64,000 nucleotides of DNA from Salvelinus alpinus (GCF_045679555.1 NC_092120.1:12637805-12701804); one strand, 5' to 3'. Numbered from the stretch's first letter, positions 1 through 13,400 are shown. Numbers and translations: made by a program. Notes: generated by a model not told the origin, from the sequence alone.

Positions 1-1394
1 AAAGATTGGAAAGCTGCCGCGGTCATCCCCCTCTTCAAAGGGGGTGACACCCTAGACCCAAACTGTTACAGACCTATATCCATCCTGCCCTGCCTATCTA
101 AAGTCTTCGAAAGCCAAGTTAATAAACAGATCACTGACCATTTCGAATCCCACCGTACCTTCTCCGCTGTGCAATCCGGCTTCCGAGCCGGTCAACGGTG
201 CACCTCAGCCACACTCAAGGTCCTAAATGATATCATAGCCGCCATCGATAACAGACATTACTGTGCAGCCGTATTCATCGACCTGGCCAAGGCTTTCGAC
301 TCTGTCAATCACCATATTCTTATTGGCAGACTCAATAGCCTTGGTTTCTCAAATGATTGCCTCGCCTGGTTTACCAACTACTTCTCTGATAGAGTTCAGT
401 GTGTCAAATCGGAGGGCCTGTTGTCCGGACCTCTGGCAGTCTCTATGGGGGTGCCACAGGGTTCAATTCTCGGGCCGACTCTTTTCTCTGTATACATCAA
501 TGATGTCGCTCTTGCTGCTGGTGATTCTCTGATCCACCTCTACACAGACGACACCCTTCTGTATACTTCTGGCCCTTCGTTGGACACTGTGTTAACAAAC
601 CTCCAGACGAGCTTCAATGCCATATAACTCTCCTTCCATGGCCTCCAACTGCTCTTAAATGCAAGTAAAACTAAATGCATGCTCTTCAACCGATCAATGC
701 CTGCACCTGCCCGCCCGTCCAGCATCACTACTCTGGACGGCTCTGACTTAGAATATGTGGATAACTACAAATACCTAGGTGTCTGGTTAGACTGTAAACT
801 CTCCTTTCAGACTCACATTAAGCATCTCCAATCCTAAATGAAATCTAGAATCGGCTTCCTATTTTGCAACAAAGCCTCCTTCACTCATGCTGCCAAACAT
901 ACCCTCGTAAAACTGACCATCCTGCCGATCCTCGACTTCAGCGATGTCATTTGTAAAATAGCCTCCAACACTCTACTCAACAAATTGGATGCAGTCTATC
1001 ACAGTGCCATCTGTTTTGTCACCAAAGCCCCATATACTACCCACCACTGTGACCTGTATGCTCTCGTTGGCTAGCCCTCGCTTCACACTCGTTGCCAAAC
1101 CCACTGGCTCCGGGTCATCTACAAGTCTCTGCTAGGTAAACCCAGCCTTATCTCAGCTCACTGGTCACCATAGCAGCACCCACTAGTAGAACTCGTTCCA
1201 TCAGGTATATCTCACTGGACACCCCCAAAGCCAATTCATCCTTTGGCCGCCTTTCCTTCCAGTTCTCTGCTGCCAATGATTGGAACGAACTGCAAAAATC
1301 ACTGAAGCTGGAGGGTCATATCTCCCTCACTAGCTTTAAGCACCAGCTGTCAGAGCAGCTCACAGATCACTGCACCTGTACCTAGCCAATCTGT
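1..1394 (+). pseudogene. LINE reverse transcriptase, broken by three in-frame stops
   Basis: Frame 1 is open from the window start and carries recognisable RT blocks: KGGDTLDPNCYRPISIL near 13-31, the FIDLAKAFDSVNHH block (RT motif A) at 274-315, the VPQGSILGP block at 451-477, and the active-site block LYTDDTLLY at 538-564. The catalytic aspartates are kept but the second position of the usual YADD is Thr. The same frame continues past TAA at 625, TAA at 835 and TAG at 1072 without an indel, so the gene is inactivated only by nonsense changes. The 5' part, including any endonuclease, lies outside the window. Confidence 0.85.
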
Positions 1395-1770
1395 AAACAG
1401 CCCATCCAACTACCTCATCCCCATACTGTATAAATTTTTTTATCTTGCTCCTTTGCACCCCAGTATCTCTAATTGCACATTCATCTTCTGCACATCTACC
1501 ATTCCAGTGTTTAATTGATATATTGTAATTACCTCGCCACCATGGCCTATTTATTGCCTTAACTCCCTTATCTTACCTCATTTGCACTCACTGTATATAG
1601 ACTTTTTGTTTTCTTTTTTCTACTGTATTATTGACTGTATTTTTGTTTATTCCATGTGTAACTCTGTGTTGTTTTATGTGTCGAACTGCTATGCTTTAGC
1701 TTGGCCAGGTCGCAGTTGCAAATGAGAACTTGTTCTCTACTGGCCTACCTGGTTAAATAAAGGTGAAATA
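1..1770 (+). mobile_element. L2/RSg-1-type LINE, 3' part
   Basis: This is the 3' end of a non-LTR retrotransposon that starts upstream of the window. It holds reverse transcriptase sequence, then a non-coding 3' region, and ends in a tail near 1690-1770 reading AACTTGTTCTCTACTGGCC, then CTACCTGGTTAAATAAAGG. That tail resembles the end of the HpaI-type SINE at 60461 in this window, as expected for the salmonid LINE that mobilises it. The element sits directly beside a Tc1 transposon lacking its left end, so it probably inserted into that Tc1. Family name by recognition. Confidence 0.85.
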
Positions 1771-1783
1771 TATATATTTTTGA

Positions 1784-3118
1784 AATCATCCTCTAACTTG
1801 ATTGGAGTCCACCTGTGGTGAATTCAATTGATTGTAAATTATTTGGAAAGGCACTCACCTGTCTATAGAAGGTTCCACAGTTGATAGTGCATGTCAGAGC
1901 AAAAATCAAGCCATGAGGTTGAAGGAATTGTCCATAGAGCTCTGAGACAGGATTGGGTCGAGGCATAGATCTGGGGAAGGGTACCAAAAAATTGCTGCAG
2001 CATTGAAGGTCCCCAAGAACACAGTGGCCTCCATCATTCTTAAATGGAAAACGTTTGAAACCACCAAGACTCTTCCTAGAGCTGGCCGCCCGGCCAAACT
2101 GAGCAATCGGAGGAGAAGGGCCTTGGTCAGAGAGGTGACCAAGAACCCAATGGTCACTCTGACAGAGCTCCAGAATTCCTCTGTGGAGATGGGAGAAGGA
2201 CAACCATCTCTGCAGCACTCCACCAATCAGGCCTTTATGAGTGGCCAGACGAGTGAGAGTGGCCAGACGGAAGCAACTCCTCAGTAAAATGCACATGATC
2301 AGCCCGCTTGGAGTTTGTCAAAAGGCACCCAAAGAGTCTCAGACCATGAGACACAAGATTCTCTGCTCTGATGAAACCAAGATTGAACTCTTTGTTCTGA
2401 ATGCCAAGCGTCACATCTGGAGGAAACATGGCACCTTCCCTACGGTGAAGCACGTGGGTGGCAGCATCATGCTGTGGGGATGTTTTCAATGGCAGGGACT
2501 GGGAGATTAGTCAGGATCGAGGGAAAGTTGAACTGAGCAAAATACAGAGAGATCCTTGATGCAAACCTGCTCCAGAGCGTTCAGGACCTCAGACTGGGGG
2601 CGAAGGTTCACCTTCCAACAGTACATCGACCCTAAGCACACAGCCAAGACAATGCTGGAGTGGCTTCGGGAAAAGTATCTGAATGTTCTTGAGTGGCCCA
2701 GCCAGACATGAACCCGATCAAACATCTCTGGAGCGACCTGAAAATAGCTGTGCAGCGACACTCCCCAGCCAACCTGACAGAGCTTGAGAGGATCTGCAGA
2801 GAATGGGAGAAACTCCCCAAATACAGGTGTGCCAAGCTTGTAGAGTCATACCCAAGAAGACTTGAGGCTGTAATCGCTGCCAAAGGTGCTTCAACAATGT
2901 ACTGAGTAAAGGGTCTTAATTCTTATATAAATGTGATATTTCAGTTTTTTTATATACATTTGCAAAACAAAAAAAACTGTTTTTGCTTCGTCATTATGGG
3001 GTACTGTGGGAACATTGAGGACAAGAAAAAAAGCTATTTAATACATTTTTGAAAAAGGCTGTAAAGTCACAAAATGTGGAAAAAGTGAAGGGGTCTGAAT
3101 ACTTTCCGAATGCAATCT
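1784..3118 (+). mobile_element. Degenerate Tc1-like transposon, left end missing
   Basis: The sequence matches a common salmonid Tc1/mariner unit from the sub-terminal region CTAACTTGATTGGAGTCC to the right end GGGGTCTGAATACTTTCCG at about 3089-3114. The left inverted repeat is absent because a LINE tail abuts the element at about 1780. The inside is a broken transposase. The right side still carries the A/T-rich stretch and the motif GTCATTATGGGG typical of the family. Confidence 0.85.
1940..2904 (+). pseudogene. Dead Tc1-type transposase
   Basis: Transposase pieces lie in several frames. The N-terminal helix-turn-helix part is at 2003-2287 (VPKNTVASIILKWK), the first catalytic block SDETKIELF is near 2367, and the C-terminal block ending in GASTMY stops at 2905. 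Catalytic residues are lost: the usual QQDNDPKH reads QQYIDPKH (Asp to Tyr at 2622-2624) and NPIEH reads NPIKH (Glu to Lys at 2720-2722). With the frameshifts this cannot be an active enzyme. Related to the Sleeping Beauty group of salmonid Tc1 elements. Confidence 0.85.
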
Positions 3119-6100
3119 ACCACAGATTCCTACAAGGTCTTAGACTCTAGGATGCTTACAAGAATCAGATGAAGACCGAGACAGTTGTCGATTTCCATTT
3201 TGTAATGTTAAAAAGGTTAAAAAAAAGACAATCCCGTTTTCTAAATGATCTATCTTTTATAAATTGTTTTTGCAGATTCTGCCATTATTCTCCTGAAGTT
3301 GCCAGTAATAGGCTACACTAGGAGTCGGCAACCTTTCTCAAGTGGAATGCCAATTTATCTTACCATATCTACCGATCTGTGTGCCAGGTATGGTTTTCAT
3401 ATGCACATTTTTATGAAAAGGTTTCCTTTCATTTATAATAACGTCTTCAAATCTCAAAATCATTATCATGTGGTTAAATTTAAATAAATTATTAAATAAA
3501 GGTTAAATGTAAATGTAAATGTGGTTAATCAAAATTCCAAAATTCTATCCATATCTAAATGAAAATGATACAAACCTAAAAATATTTTTTTATTGCGTTG
3601 CCAACTATGTAAAAATAGCCTACATAAAGCCAACAAATAAACACATTGCAGACTGCAGGTAGAAAATACCTGTCGTTCTGTCGTACTTAAGAACAGCCCT
3701 TAGGCGTGGTATATTGGCCATATACCACACCTTCTCGGGCCTTATTGCTTAATTATACAACGGGTGGGTCTAATCCTGAATGCTGATTGGTTAAAACCGC
3801 ATTCCAGCCGGTGTCTATTCCACAAGTTACCACTGGCTAAATCTATGAAGTTAAAATGCCTATTTACTCTGTTCCATTTGACTGCGCAATCCACTGTCTT
3901 TTCAGCCCAGCCAGGCAATTTATAAACTTGATCTCCACTATAAAAAACATTTAGACATTATCTCAAAAAATGTTGGCCTTACATTTAGTTTTCAACAGCG
4001 GAGATTTGTATAAATCTTGCAGTCAATCTCTCCGACATTTGCAACATTGTTTTCAATATTAAAATTTGATTTCCAACTGTCCCTAATTAATGAACGTGTT
4101 GGGAGTTAGGATGAGACAAATAGGCAGCCATCTTCATGAATCAGCTGGCATAATTTTTAATAAATATGTGTCAAACATTATTTGAATACGTTGGTAACCC
4201 ACGGTATACACGGTTTGCCGGCCCTCGACTTCGCCTAACAACACCTATGGCAATATATCCTCCAAACACCAGCTTCTCGGGCATTATCACTTAATTATAG
4301 GAATTAACGGTAAATGTACTACTGGTAATATACAGTAGGTAATGGGGAATTGATATACACTAACAATCAAACGCAAACAATTCACACAATAAAGTTATGA
4401 AACAATTTGAATGTGCACATATTGGCGTGTGAGAGCTCATTCTGGAGAGAGAAGTCCATTGTGCATCTTGGCGCATGGTCAATCTGACGTCTGCATTGGC
4501 CATGCAGCATTTACCGTAATACGGCCTCAGCAGATTTATCTAATTGGGTTAGCCCTAAAAGTACTCAATAAAAGATTGCCCTCCTTTATAAATTACTAAA
4601 GGGATCCCTTACACCAGGCTAACCTCCGTCAAATTCATATTTTGCCCATGATCCATGGCTTTTGTTTGTTGACTTCAAAAGTCACCTTAATCAAGATGGC
4701 GAGACACTATGTACAGAACATGGTCAATACATTATCCTCTCTGCCCATCAGTGTCCCAACCTGGGCAAGCATGTAATTTACTAATCTGAGAATATGCTAT
4801 CAGTTTAGAGAAGAATACTCCCGAGTTAAACTGTGGGGCTAAGTAAGTGAAACTCAATTGTTTTGAAGAGGCTGATGATTTAGACGTGCCCTGTAGCCCA
4901 CCCTGTCAACGTACCGTGGGGAGGAATGGTAGTGGGTCCCACGTAAAGACAGGATGAAACATGTTACACTAGGAAAATCACAGTTTACTTATTTACTTAA
5001 AGCTCTGCCTACTCCAGACTACTTGTTTTCCAAATTCTGAGTAACAAATATTTCGCTTTATTTGCAACGGTAAGCCAGACAAAATTAAATGTGCTTGTTT
5101 CTATAATGTATACGAGTTTGGGGGGTGGGGGGGAGTATTAAATATTAAAGCATTAAACCTCTCACCCTTTCCTGCAGTCAAATGACCTAGTGGTCTCATG
5201 GGTGGAATGTTATTAATATTTTTCATAATTTCATAATTAAACATTATTTCCAAAGAAATCTGCCAATAATCTGGTGTTTCTATGTCAACCAGTTTTGTTC
5301 TATTTTGGTCTTCTGTGCTGTATATAAAGTGTAATATTGGTATGCAAACTCAAAATTGAATACATGCCAACTCTATATCTGACATGATACACGTGTCTTC
5401 TTTTTCCTATGCCCATAAAGATGTGTGTGAGGTGTATACTTTTGTTTCAAAGTGGATTTGTTTTAAGACTAGCAAGAAACACCCTGATTTAGCCCACCGC
5501 AGTAAAATGTTATTAAAGCGTCAGTCATACAACAGGTATACTTAAACCAAACTGGTTCTCCAGTAGAGTAGTAAGAATGGCTTTTTATTGCCTTTTTTCC
5601 TTTATCCAGATATCAACCTCTCTGTTTCGGTTAATTGAACATGAACATCAGCAGCTTCCCTCTTGTTATAGGTCTCTGACTGACAGTCACGCAATTAGCC
5701 CATATCAGCAAAAAATATTTTGATTGGTAAATTAGTCAAGTTAGTCTAGCCAGCTATCTAAACTTGTAGTAATCACATCCAAATTACCGACCGTGCACAC
5801 AGGGCACATGCCCAGAAGGGCTGGGTTCAATTCGAAATGAAGGCAGTCAATTCAGGAAATAAACTTAAATACCCCCCCCCCCTCCCAAACTGTTCTCACT
5901 AAAACTCAAACTCTGGTTACGGCCCTGGTAATACTGTTATTAGAAGTACCATGTATGTGAAATGTATGAATAATGTACAGTATATGTCACAAAATAGCTG
6001 TAAAAAATGTCATACAAAAGTCACTTTTGTCCACCGAAGTGGTGGATGGGCCAATAAAATCCCTAGTTACTGTAAGTTCTGCTTGGATTTTGCTGTGCCT

Positions 6101-6542
6101 TAGCTACAGTAGCCCTACAGTATGCCATCAGTCATCATCATTAGTGGAATTCGTCAATTATTGAATTTTAATTGACTCTTCAGACAGTCATACAGGCACA
6201 AAGGTAGGCAGGAAGCTTGACAGACATTCACAATTCAACTTCATAGATTGGCTTTGTGCCTGTTGTAGGCTTTTAGTTGAGATTCTCTAAACCATCACAG
6301 CATTCCTGCTAGGTGCTCTTCTCTATAGGAGAAAGAAAGCGTACATATTGAGTGATGACTGCTCCTTACAGGAGAAAGATGTGCACAGACCTGCCTCCAT
6401 CCCCTCTCACATCCTACTCCCCCAAAACCTGTCTCAACACCCCCACCCATCCCAAACCCGATGTCCCCCTGTCTTTCCAGTTGCGCCTGTCCAAACATCT
6501 CAACTACAGGCTCTTTTAGATTTTTGACATTGTGGCAGTAAG

Positions 6543-6545
<3 letters not shown>
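3119..6545. other. AT-rich intergenic sequence, no gene seen
   Basis: No ORF here has recognisable protein similarity. The segment 3310-3480 (around TTTATAATAACGTCTTCAAA) looks like dispersed salmonid repeat sequence. A separate repeat unit at 3703-4290 is listed on its own. Homopolymer runs occur at 5119-5132 (G-rich) and 5871-5883 (C-rich). Confidence 0.5.
3703..4290 (+). repeat. Interspersed repeat with similar sequence at both ends in direct orientation
   Basis: The left end (about 3741-3760, CTTCTCGGGCCTTATTGCTT) is repeated in direct orientation at about 4274-4293 as CTTCTCGGGCATTATCACTT, and both copies are followed by AATTATA. The body between them (GGTGGGTCTAATCCTGAATG and on) is a sequence I recognise as common in salmonid genomes. 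No coding capacity is visible. The class (non-autonomous DNA element or other) is not resolved. Confidence 0.55.

Positions 6546-6622
<77 letters not shown>
6546..6622 (+). repeat. (GT)n microsatellite, about 38 units
   Basis: An uninterrupted GT run of about 77 bases. It produces a spurious poly-Cys-Val reading frame that should not be annotated as a protein. Confidence 0.98.
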
Positions 6623-6623
<1 letters not shown>

Positions 6624-7287
6624 TTGGCCCATTATCACACCTGGTTGCACAAACTATTCTGATCCCAAGATGTTTTGTTTTTATTTTACTTTTTGTCTAA
6701 CTTTGAGGAGTCAATGGCATAATGGAGAGACACTGCTTACAATCACAGGAGCAATATGTTAGATCCTGTGCATGCCTGACTGTCTGCATGCATCTGTTTG
6801 TGTTTTTTAATTCACCGTGGGCCTTGAACCATCAACCTAATGTTTTACCGTAGATAATGTATGAGAAATGATTTCAATATGAAGGGCAACCCCATGAAAA
6901 TAGTTTTTAATGGGTCATTTTCGTTCTCTTGGAATCTAGAGGAGTAACTGATCATTTTAAGGAGTCCTAACTCATTCCAGACCTCCTTAACAGCAGCAAT
7001 AGGGAAGGGGAGGAGCTGAGGTTTTCATTCAGCCTCTGATTGGAGGCACACAAATGTGGTGGGCATGAACATTTGCAAACAAAACGCACTAATTAAGTCA
7101 GACCAACTCATGTGTCAGCTTGAGTCCTCACTCCCTGCACTCCCATTGCATCACTGCAGCCACCAGTGCTTGTGAGTATTAGTGTATGTTGCTGTGTTCC
7201 CTGATCTGGAACTGAGTTGGACTTCTAACCATTCACTGCTAAGGCCATAGTGCAGAGCCAGGAGAATACCCAGGTAACCCCACAGCC
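6623..7287 (+). promoter_or_regulatory. Upstream region and 5' UTR of rhbg (no defined promoter)
   Basis: This stretch lies between the GT microsatellite and the rhbg start codon. I see no clear TATA box at a fixed distance and cannot place the transcription start. The sequence just before the ATG ends CCCACAG then CC, which could be either continuous 5' UTR or a splice acceptor for an upstream non-coding exon. Confidence 0.35.
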
Positions 7288-7474
7288 ATGACGAACTCAG
7301 CGACTAACTTGCGGCTGAAGCTGCCCATGGCCTGCATCATCCTGGAGGTGATCATCATCATCCTCTTTGGTACTCTGGTGCAGTACGACGATGAGACAGA
7401 CGCCAAGCTCTGGCACCAGGAAATCGCCAATGGCTCCTCCAACTACGACAACGACTTTTACTACCGCTACCCCA
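7288..7474 (+). CDS. rhbg: rhbg coding exon 1
   Basis: Codes residues 1-62 plus one base. The ATG has G at -3. It holds the first transmembrane helix (about residues 13-32, [16 protein letters not shown]) and the glycosylated loop with N48-G-S. The donor is GTGAGT at 7475. Confidence 0.93.
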
Positions 7475-10400
7475 GTGAGTGACCGCAGCGAGAGGGGTAG
7501 GATTGGGGTAACGAGACAGGTGGTGTAGTAGACATCCCTAACCACTGATACAGGGTCAGATATGTTTTCCTCCTTTTAATGGTTATGGTTATGATTAGGT
7601 AGTATGGTGATCTGACCCTAAATATGTGGATAAGGGTAACTATTACCTTGTGAGGGTGGAGAGGATGTGGAGTCCATCTATAGAAATGAAATGATTGTTC
7701 TTTTCCTTCTTTGTTATGGTTTGTCAATGTGTCGACGACTTGCATGGTAGCAGAAGCAGATATGTTTGTTATTTAGGCAAGTGTCTTGTGTCATTCATTG
7801 TCATGCCATACATGTTTGTCAAGACAATGAACATGACAGAAAAGTTGTCTGAAGCTCAAACGAATCTGACGACTAAATCGGAAATTATTTATTTTCCTTC
7901 TGTGTTACTCCAGTGATGTGTTGGATATTGCCTTCCCACCTAGGGAGTCTTCCCCATCTGTCTTTCTTTGGGATGTTACATACGGTTGTGTGGAGGAGAT
8001 GGTGAGGTGGTTGGGGATGGTCATGGTCATGGGTAATTGAGGTGAGCTGTTTGTAAGGGTTTGTAGAGGGGCAAAGCAACTCTGTTTTATGTTTGATCTG
8101 TTCTCAATGCTGTAGATTAGCATTCCTACTCTGAGTCCCTTTCATATATAGGGCAGAGTGGGGTAAGATGAGCCAAAGGGGTAAGTTGAGCCACCCTTGT
8201 TTCTAGGAAACCATCAAATTAATAATATGACCAAATATTTGGGAAGATATCATGGATTCTGTGAAGGAAGAAATCACATGGAAAAGTGGTAAGGAAGTTA
8301 GGTCCAAAAAATTATTTTCACCAAGTCAAATGAATTTATTGTGTTAGAGTTTTCATGATGCTTGTATCTTAACCAAAGATACTTTTAAGATTATACATCA
8401 GTTGGGGTCTCTATAAGCTTCAATATGAGGTCCTAAACCTAGCATGAAAGTGCATCCTTGCAGCTGTGTGGGCTAATATAGTGAAAATGTTTGTCCTTCG
8501 GTAAATTGAGCCAATGGCCATGGGGTAAGTTGGGCCAATGGCAAGTTGAGCAAATTTAAGTGTTTTCTTCCCAGCTATAATGCAAGGCCTTATCGCCGGG
8601 ATATGAGGTAACAACAGAGCCTGGCCTATGTTAAAAGTGTTTGTTAGGTGTTAATAAGCCTGTGTTAAAAGATGCTTAAAATGATTAAAAGACAAAAAAA
8701 GTGATTGTGTTTAATTGTGTTTGGGAAATAAAGATAGACATGGTTTTAAAAAGGTAGTGGTAATATTTAATTCAGTACAGAAATTTGTAGGCGGCTTAAC
8801 TTACCCTGACCTGGGGTAAGTTGTGCCAAGAGAACACTTTTTTTGGACACGCTATGTTTTCAAATCTGTACTGTTTACATGAATTCAGATTTTTTTTCCA
8901 GGGATACACAACATCCTGAAATATATGTTAATATCTTTCTTAGAAATAATACTATATTTCCCTTGACGAAGTAATGCTGAATGTAAAATGTATCAACTTA
9001 CTCCACTCTCCCCTACAACCCCTGAGCTCCTCAGTGTTCAATGTGAGTTTTCCCTCCTTTGCTTTGACATTTGGCTGCAAGCAGCAAAGCAACAAATTGT
9101 TAATTTGTTTCCTAATAAGTGGAGGTTTTGGTTGCCAAATGTTTTTGGAGAGACCTGCGGAGAGATTACTGTCCTTTGATTTAACCCTTTAGTTTCTCAG
9201 ATCTTTCCGTCAATGTTTCTTTGATTAGCGTCAAAACCCTTTAACTCATAGGCTACTTTGAACAGCAAGAGGGAAGGAAGTTTGGTCTCTGAATAGGTTA
9301 TAGCATGTCTGTTGTAGTGGGTGTCCAATCAGTCACCAAGGGCAAAGGTATACTTTTCCTCCTCTGAACGTTGCTGTTCCACCTTAACAGATCAATAATG
9401 AAATGCAAAGGAAGACTGCTGGGGGCAAGGTGGTGGAGGTATTGGGTGTGTCCAATTCTTAGCCCTTTTGAAGGTTCCTGTGTGCAACTAGTCCTAGCTG
9501 TCACCACACCTTGAGGCTTTCCCAATACTGTCCCTGTACTATATGTCATGCAGATAAATGGGTGCAGGTAAGCCCCAGGGTAGAAGGAGTATGAGAATGT
9601 CTGATATACAGACATGGGAATGTGTAGGAGGAATGTTTAATTTTCACATTCACCCCATCACTGTCCAATTAGTGAAAGGCCTGGGGGATAGGGGCTTCTG
9701 TGTGAGAAAGGGGCACCGGGGGGAGGAGCGTGAGGGGAAAAAGTTGAGTGAAAGATGGGGTACAGGAGGGAGGGTGAAAAGTAGAGAAGGGGTTCGGAGG
9801 GAAAGAGTGATTGTTTTCAGAGAGAAGGAAAAGTTTGCTCTGGCAGTCTGATTTATGTGTTTATTGTCATGCCAGCAAGGCTTGTCATATGGAGGACTGA
9901 GATACACAGAAAGAGAGCTAGGGAGAGAGAGAAAGCAAGAGAAAAAGACTGTGGCACAAAAACGTAATTAAGGATCCAAAGATGAGCTGTGAGCTACTTT
10001 GGCTGGTAGCATGGTTTCCAGTTTTTCCATGGTTTTCCCTTGTTTAGACCTGGTAGTCATGGGAAACGTTGGGAGTTGAATGACGTGAATCTCTAAAAGT
10101 TGGATCATGTCTGTTTGACTTTGAATTCAATTAATCTTTGAGGTTGAAGTCTGTGACTATTGAGATTTGAATAAATTGAGCCTTTGCGGATTGTACCTTC
10201 ACTTAAGCAGGTGAAACTGCTGATGCACGTTATGCCATGCTCACTATTTATGCTCTTGCCTCAAGCTATTGAGTGATTGAGTACACTGATTTTGACACAA
10301 AGTAGAAACCTGTTCAAGTTTGGGTAAATTGAAAGAGGATGCACTAAAGGTCCATTGTAAGTCATTTTTTCAGATAATCTTTAACCTGTCACCTTCACTG

Positions 10401-13400
10401 ATGAATGGAAGATCACCTTCAAGAATGAAACACACATACATACACACAGAGTACACACGTGCACATCTGACTACTCTCATTGATCATGTCCTGTTTGGAA
10501 CTTCAAACGTTTAAGGTGTAGTAAAACGAATTACGGGGAGCTCAGCCCCCCGAATGAGACATGAGCTTCCCTAAATGCAACAAAAGTCTAACTTTGGGGG
10601 GACTCTACATCGTATCGACTGGGTACAACCCTTTAGCGAACTTGCAACATTGTTTCAACTGTGCCCTCAATTTCCTGTACGGATGAGCTCGGGAGAGACA
10701 ACTGTATATGCGTCCCCATTTGTCAGCAATACGCATCAATTCATTCAGGTCGTGTACTGTAGGCTTAATGACAATCGCCAAATGCCATTAGACTTTTTGT
10801 GTTTTGTAACATATGTCTCTTTACCTTCATTAGATGGATGAATGTGTGCAGGTAGCTGACTTGAAGTGATTTTTTATATAATAAAACATAATCAATGGAT
10901 GTGTTTATGCCACATTAAAAGGTAATACATGTTTACTGTTAAAATACATGTCTTTACTATTAGCCCCATAAAAATGTTGGTGCACAAATAGGAAGTCCCG
11001 TTAATAAAACTGAGACCACCAAATGTCACGATATAATTCTCCCTCTGCTGCTCTATATTGTCTGGGTGTGTAGGGTGACCTCATTGCTATGAGATAAGAT
11101 ATTTGCTGTTATGTCAACATTTAGTAGAAGCCTACCATCTCACTTAGAATTATAGCTGCTCCACATGATAAATGTCTAGAAAGCAAATTATATCTGATTG
11201 AAAGAATATCTGATTTAAGAGAACTGTAAATAAATCATTAGATTAAAGCTGGTCTGTATGTTGGTTCATGGGTGCAGGTGTTAGATTGCCTTTAGGGCTT
11301 TTACAATAAATGTCAATGTGTGCCATTTTTTACATTTTATTTACATCCTCATAGGTGTTGCCTGTGTGTGTGCATGTTACATTTTCTCACCTCTCTGTAG
11401 GTGTCCTTCTAATCTAGGTGATGGCACAGGGTATTTGGGCCAGCCTGCCAGTGGGGAGTTGGGCAGTGGGAATATCCTCCATGCCAATGATCAGTTGCCA
11501 GGCAACGACCAAGAGATATTGTCCCTACTCCCTAGTGCCATGTGGATGAATACGTCCAGTGGGCAGGGGGAGGTGTAGTAGGCCGGGTTAACAAGGCCAG
11601 ATAGCAGGCTGAATGGAGCTATGAGGCACAGGGTAACTTCTCTGTGTCCTTCTATGTAGGTCAACTGAGGCTCCCAAAGCCCCCTGTCCCACTCAATTTA
11701 AATCACAAAATGTTGACTAAAAGGGGTTGTTGGTGTTTCGTGGGGAAGTCACCAGAACTTTCAATTAGTTGAAAGGTACTGCTATACTACTGTCATAAGA
11801 CAGATAGTCTTTCTCACCAAACCATAAGAAGAGGATTGTTAATGTGTTTACGAGGCTGACCACACAGGCACTTCAATAGTGACAACGTGCATCCAAAGTA
11901 ATAAAATAATGTTCCCTTCCTTTGTTCAGGCTTTCAGGATGTGCACGTGATGATCTTCATTGGCTTTGGTTTCCTCATGACGTTCCTTCAACGTTACGGC
12001 TTTAGCAGTGTGGGCTTCAACTTCCTCATCGCGGCCTTCGCTCTGCAGTGGGCCACTCTCATGCAGGGCTTCGTCCACGGCATGCACGGGGGCAAGATCC
12101 ACGTCGGAATAGAGAGGTAGGGCTCATGCACACACTAACCTACATTTCCTTACTACAATAAGCACAACACACCAGCAGATACATGTGATGTGTATACATG
12201 GCATATCATACGGGTGTAAGTGTATACTGTAGTGTATTCCATAATAAACCCTATCATTAAGAGTTGAGTGTTTGTTCCTCCTGCAGTATGATCAATGCTG
12301 ACTTCTGCACAGGCTCAGTGCTCATCTCGTTTGGGGCGGTCCTGGGGAAGACCAGTCCAGTCCAGCTGCTGGTCATGTCTGTGATTGAAGTCACCCTGTT
12401 CGCAGTCAATGAGTTCATTGTGCTTTCTGTTCTGGGGGTGAGTGTCTGTGTGTTTAGGTGTAGCATTAAATGTACAATTCAATACAGGTTTAATACTGTA
12501 TATGTCTGTATACAAACCTACACTAAAACTGCTTTTTTTACGTACTATTATGCCTACTCTCCTATTAGGCTTTCTCCTCACTATTGAATACTGTACTTAT
12601 AGACTAAGCTTTTTACACCCCTTAAATTAGATCATTTCCATCTTTAGGCCAAGGATGCTGGTGGCTCCATGACCATCCACACCTTTGGAGCTTACTTTGG
12701 CCTGATGGTGGCTCGTGTTCTCTACCGCCCCAACCTGGACAAGAGCAAACACAAGAACTGCTCTGTCTACCACTCTGACCTCTTCGCCATGATTGGTAAG
12801 AATATCTCCTGCTCATTGTTAGCAAGAAGCCCGTACTTTAGATACAAATAGCCACCATCAACAAGTCGGACAACTTAACCTTCATTTTCTGAAGACACCA
12901 GTTATGTTTTGACTGTACATACAATGCATGCCAATGTATGGGGATCTGTGTCATAATTAAGAGTACATCCACCTCCCCAGGAAAAAACCTTACCTGTAAC
13001 TTTGCTAAACTAAAGGACTATATTACATACCGGTATGCTAATACTTATTTTTCCCTGACTGCTCAGGCACCATCTACCTGTGGATGTTCTGGCCAAGCTT
13101 TAACTCTGCTGTGACGGCCCACGGAGATGACCAACACCGCACGGCTATGAACACCTACTATTCCCTGGCTGCCTGCACCCTGGCCACCTACGGCCTGTCT
13201 GCCGTTGTGGCTCATGATGGCAAGCTCGATATGGTGAGGGGGCTAGTACAGTGTGGGGACTTAAGAGGAAAATCAGGTCCCTAAAAGTAGTATAGGGCTA
13301 GACAGGTGATGCAGACTTGGGTAGACATAGTAGGGAGAAGTAGGATTCTACAGGGACTATGCAGTGGAAATGAGGGGCTTAAAGTGGTCTTCCCAGATCA

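Noticed and set aside
12264-12587. 107-residue frame running through the end of rhbg exon 3
   Set aside because: It reads past a strong GTGAGT donor into the intron; splicing to 12648 restores the family sequence.
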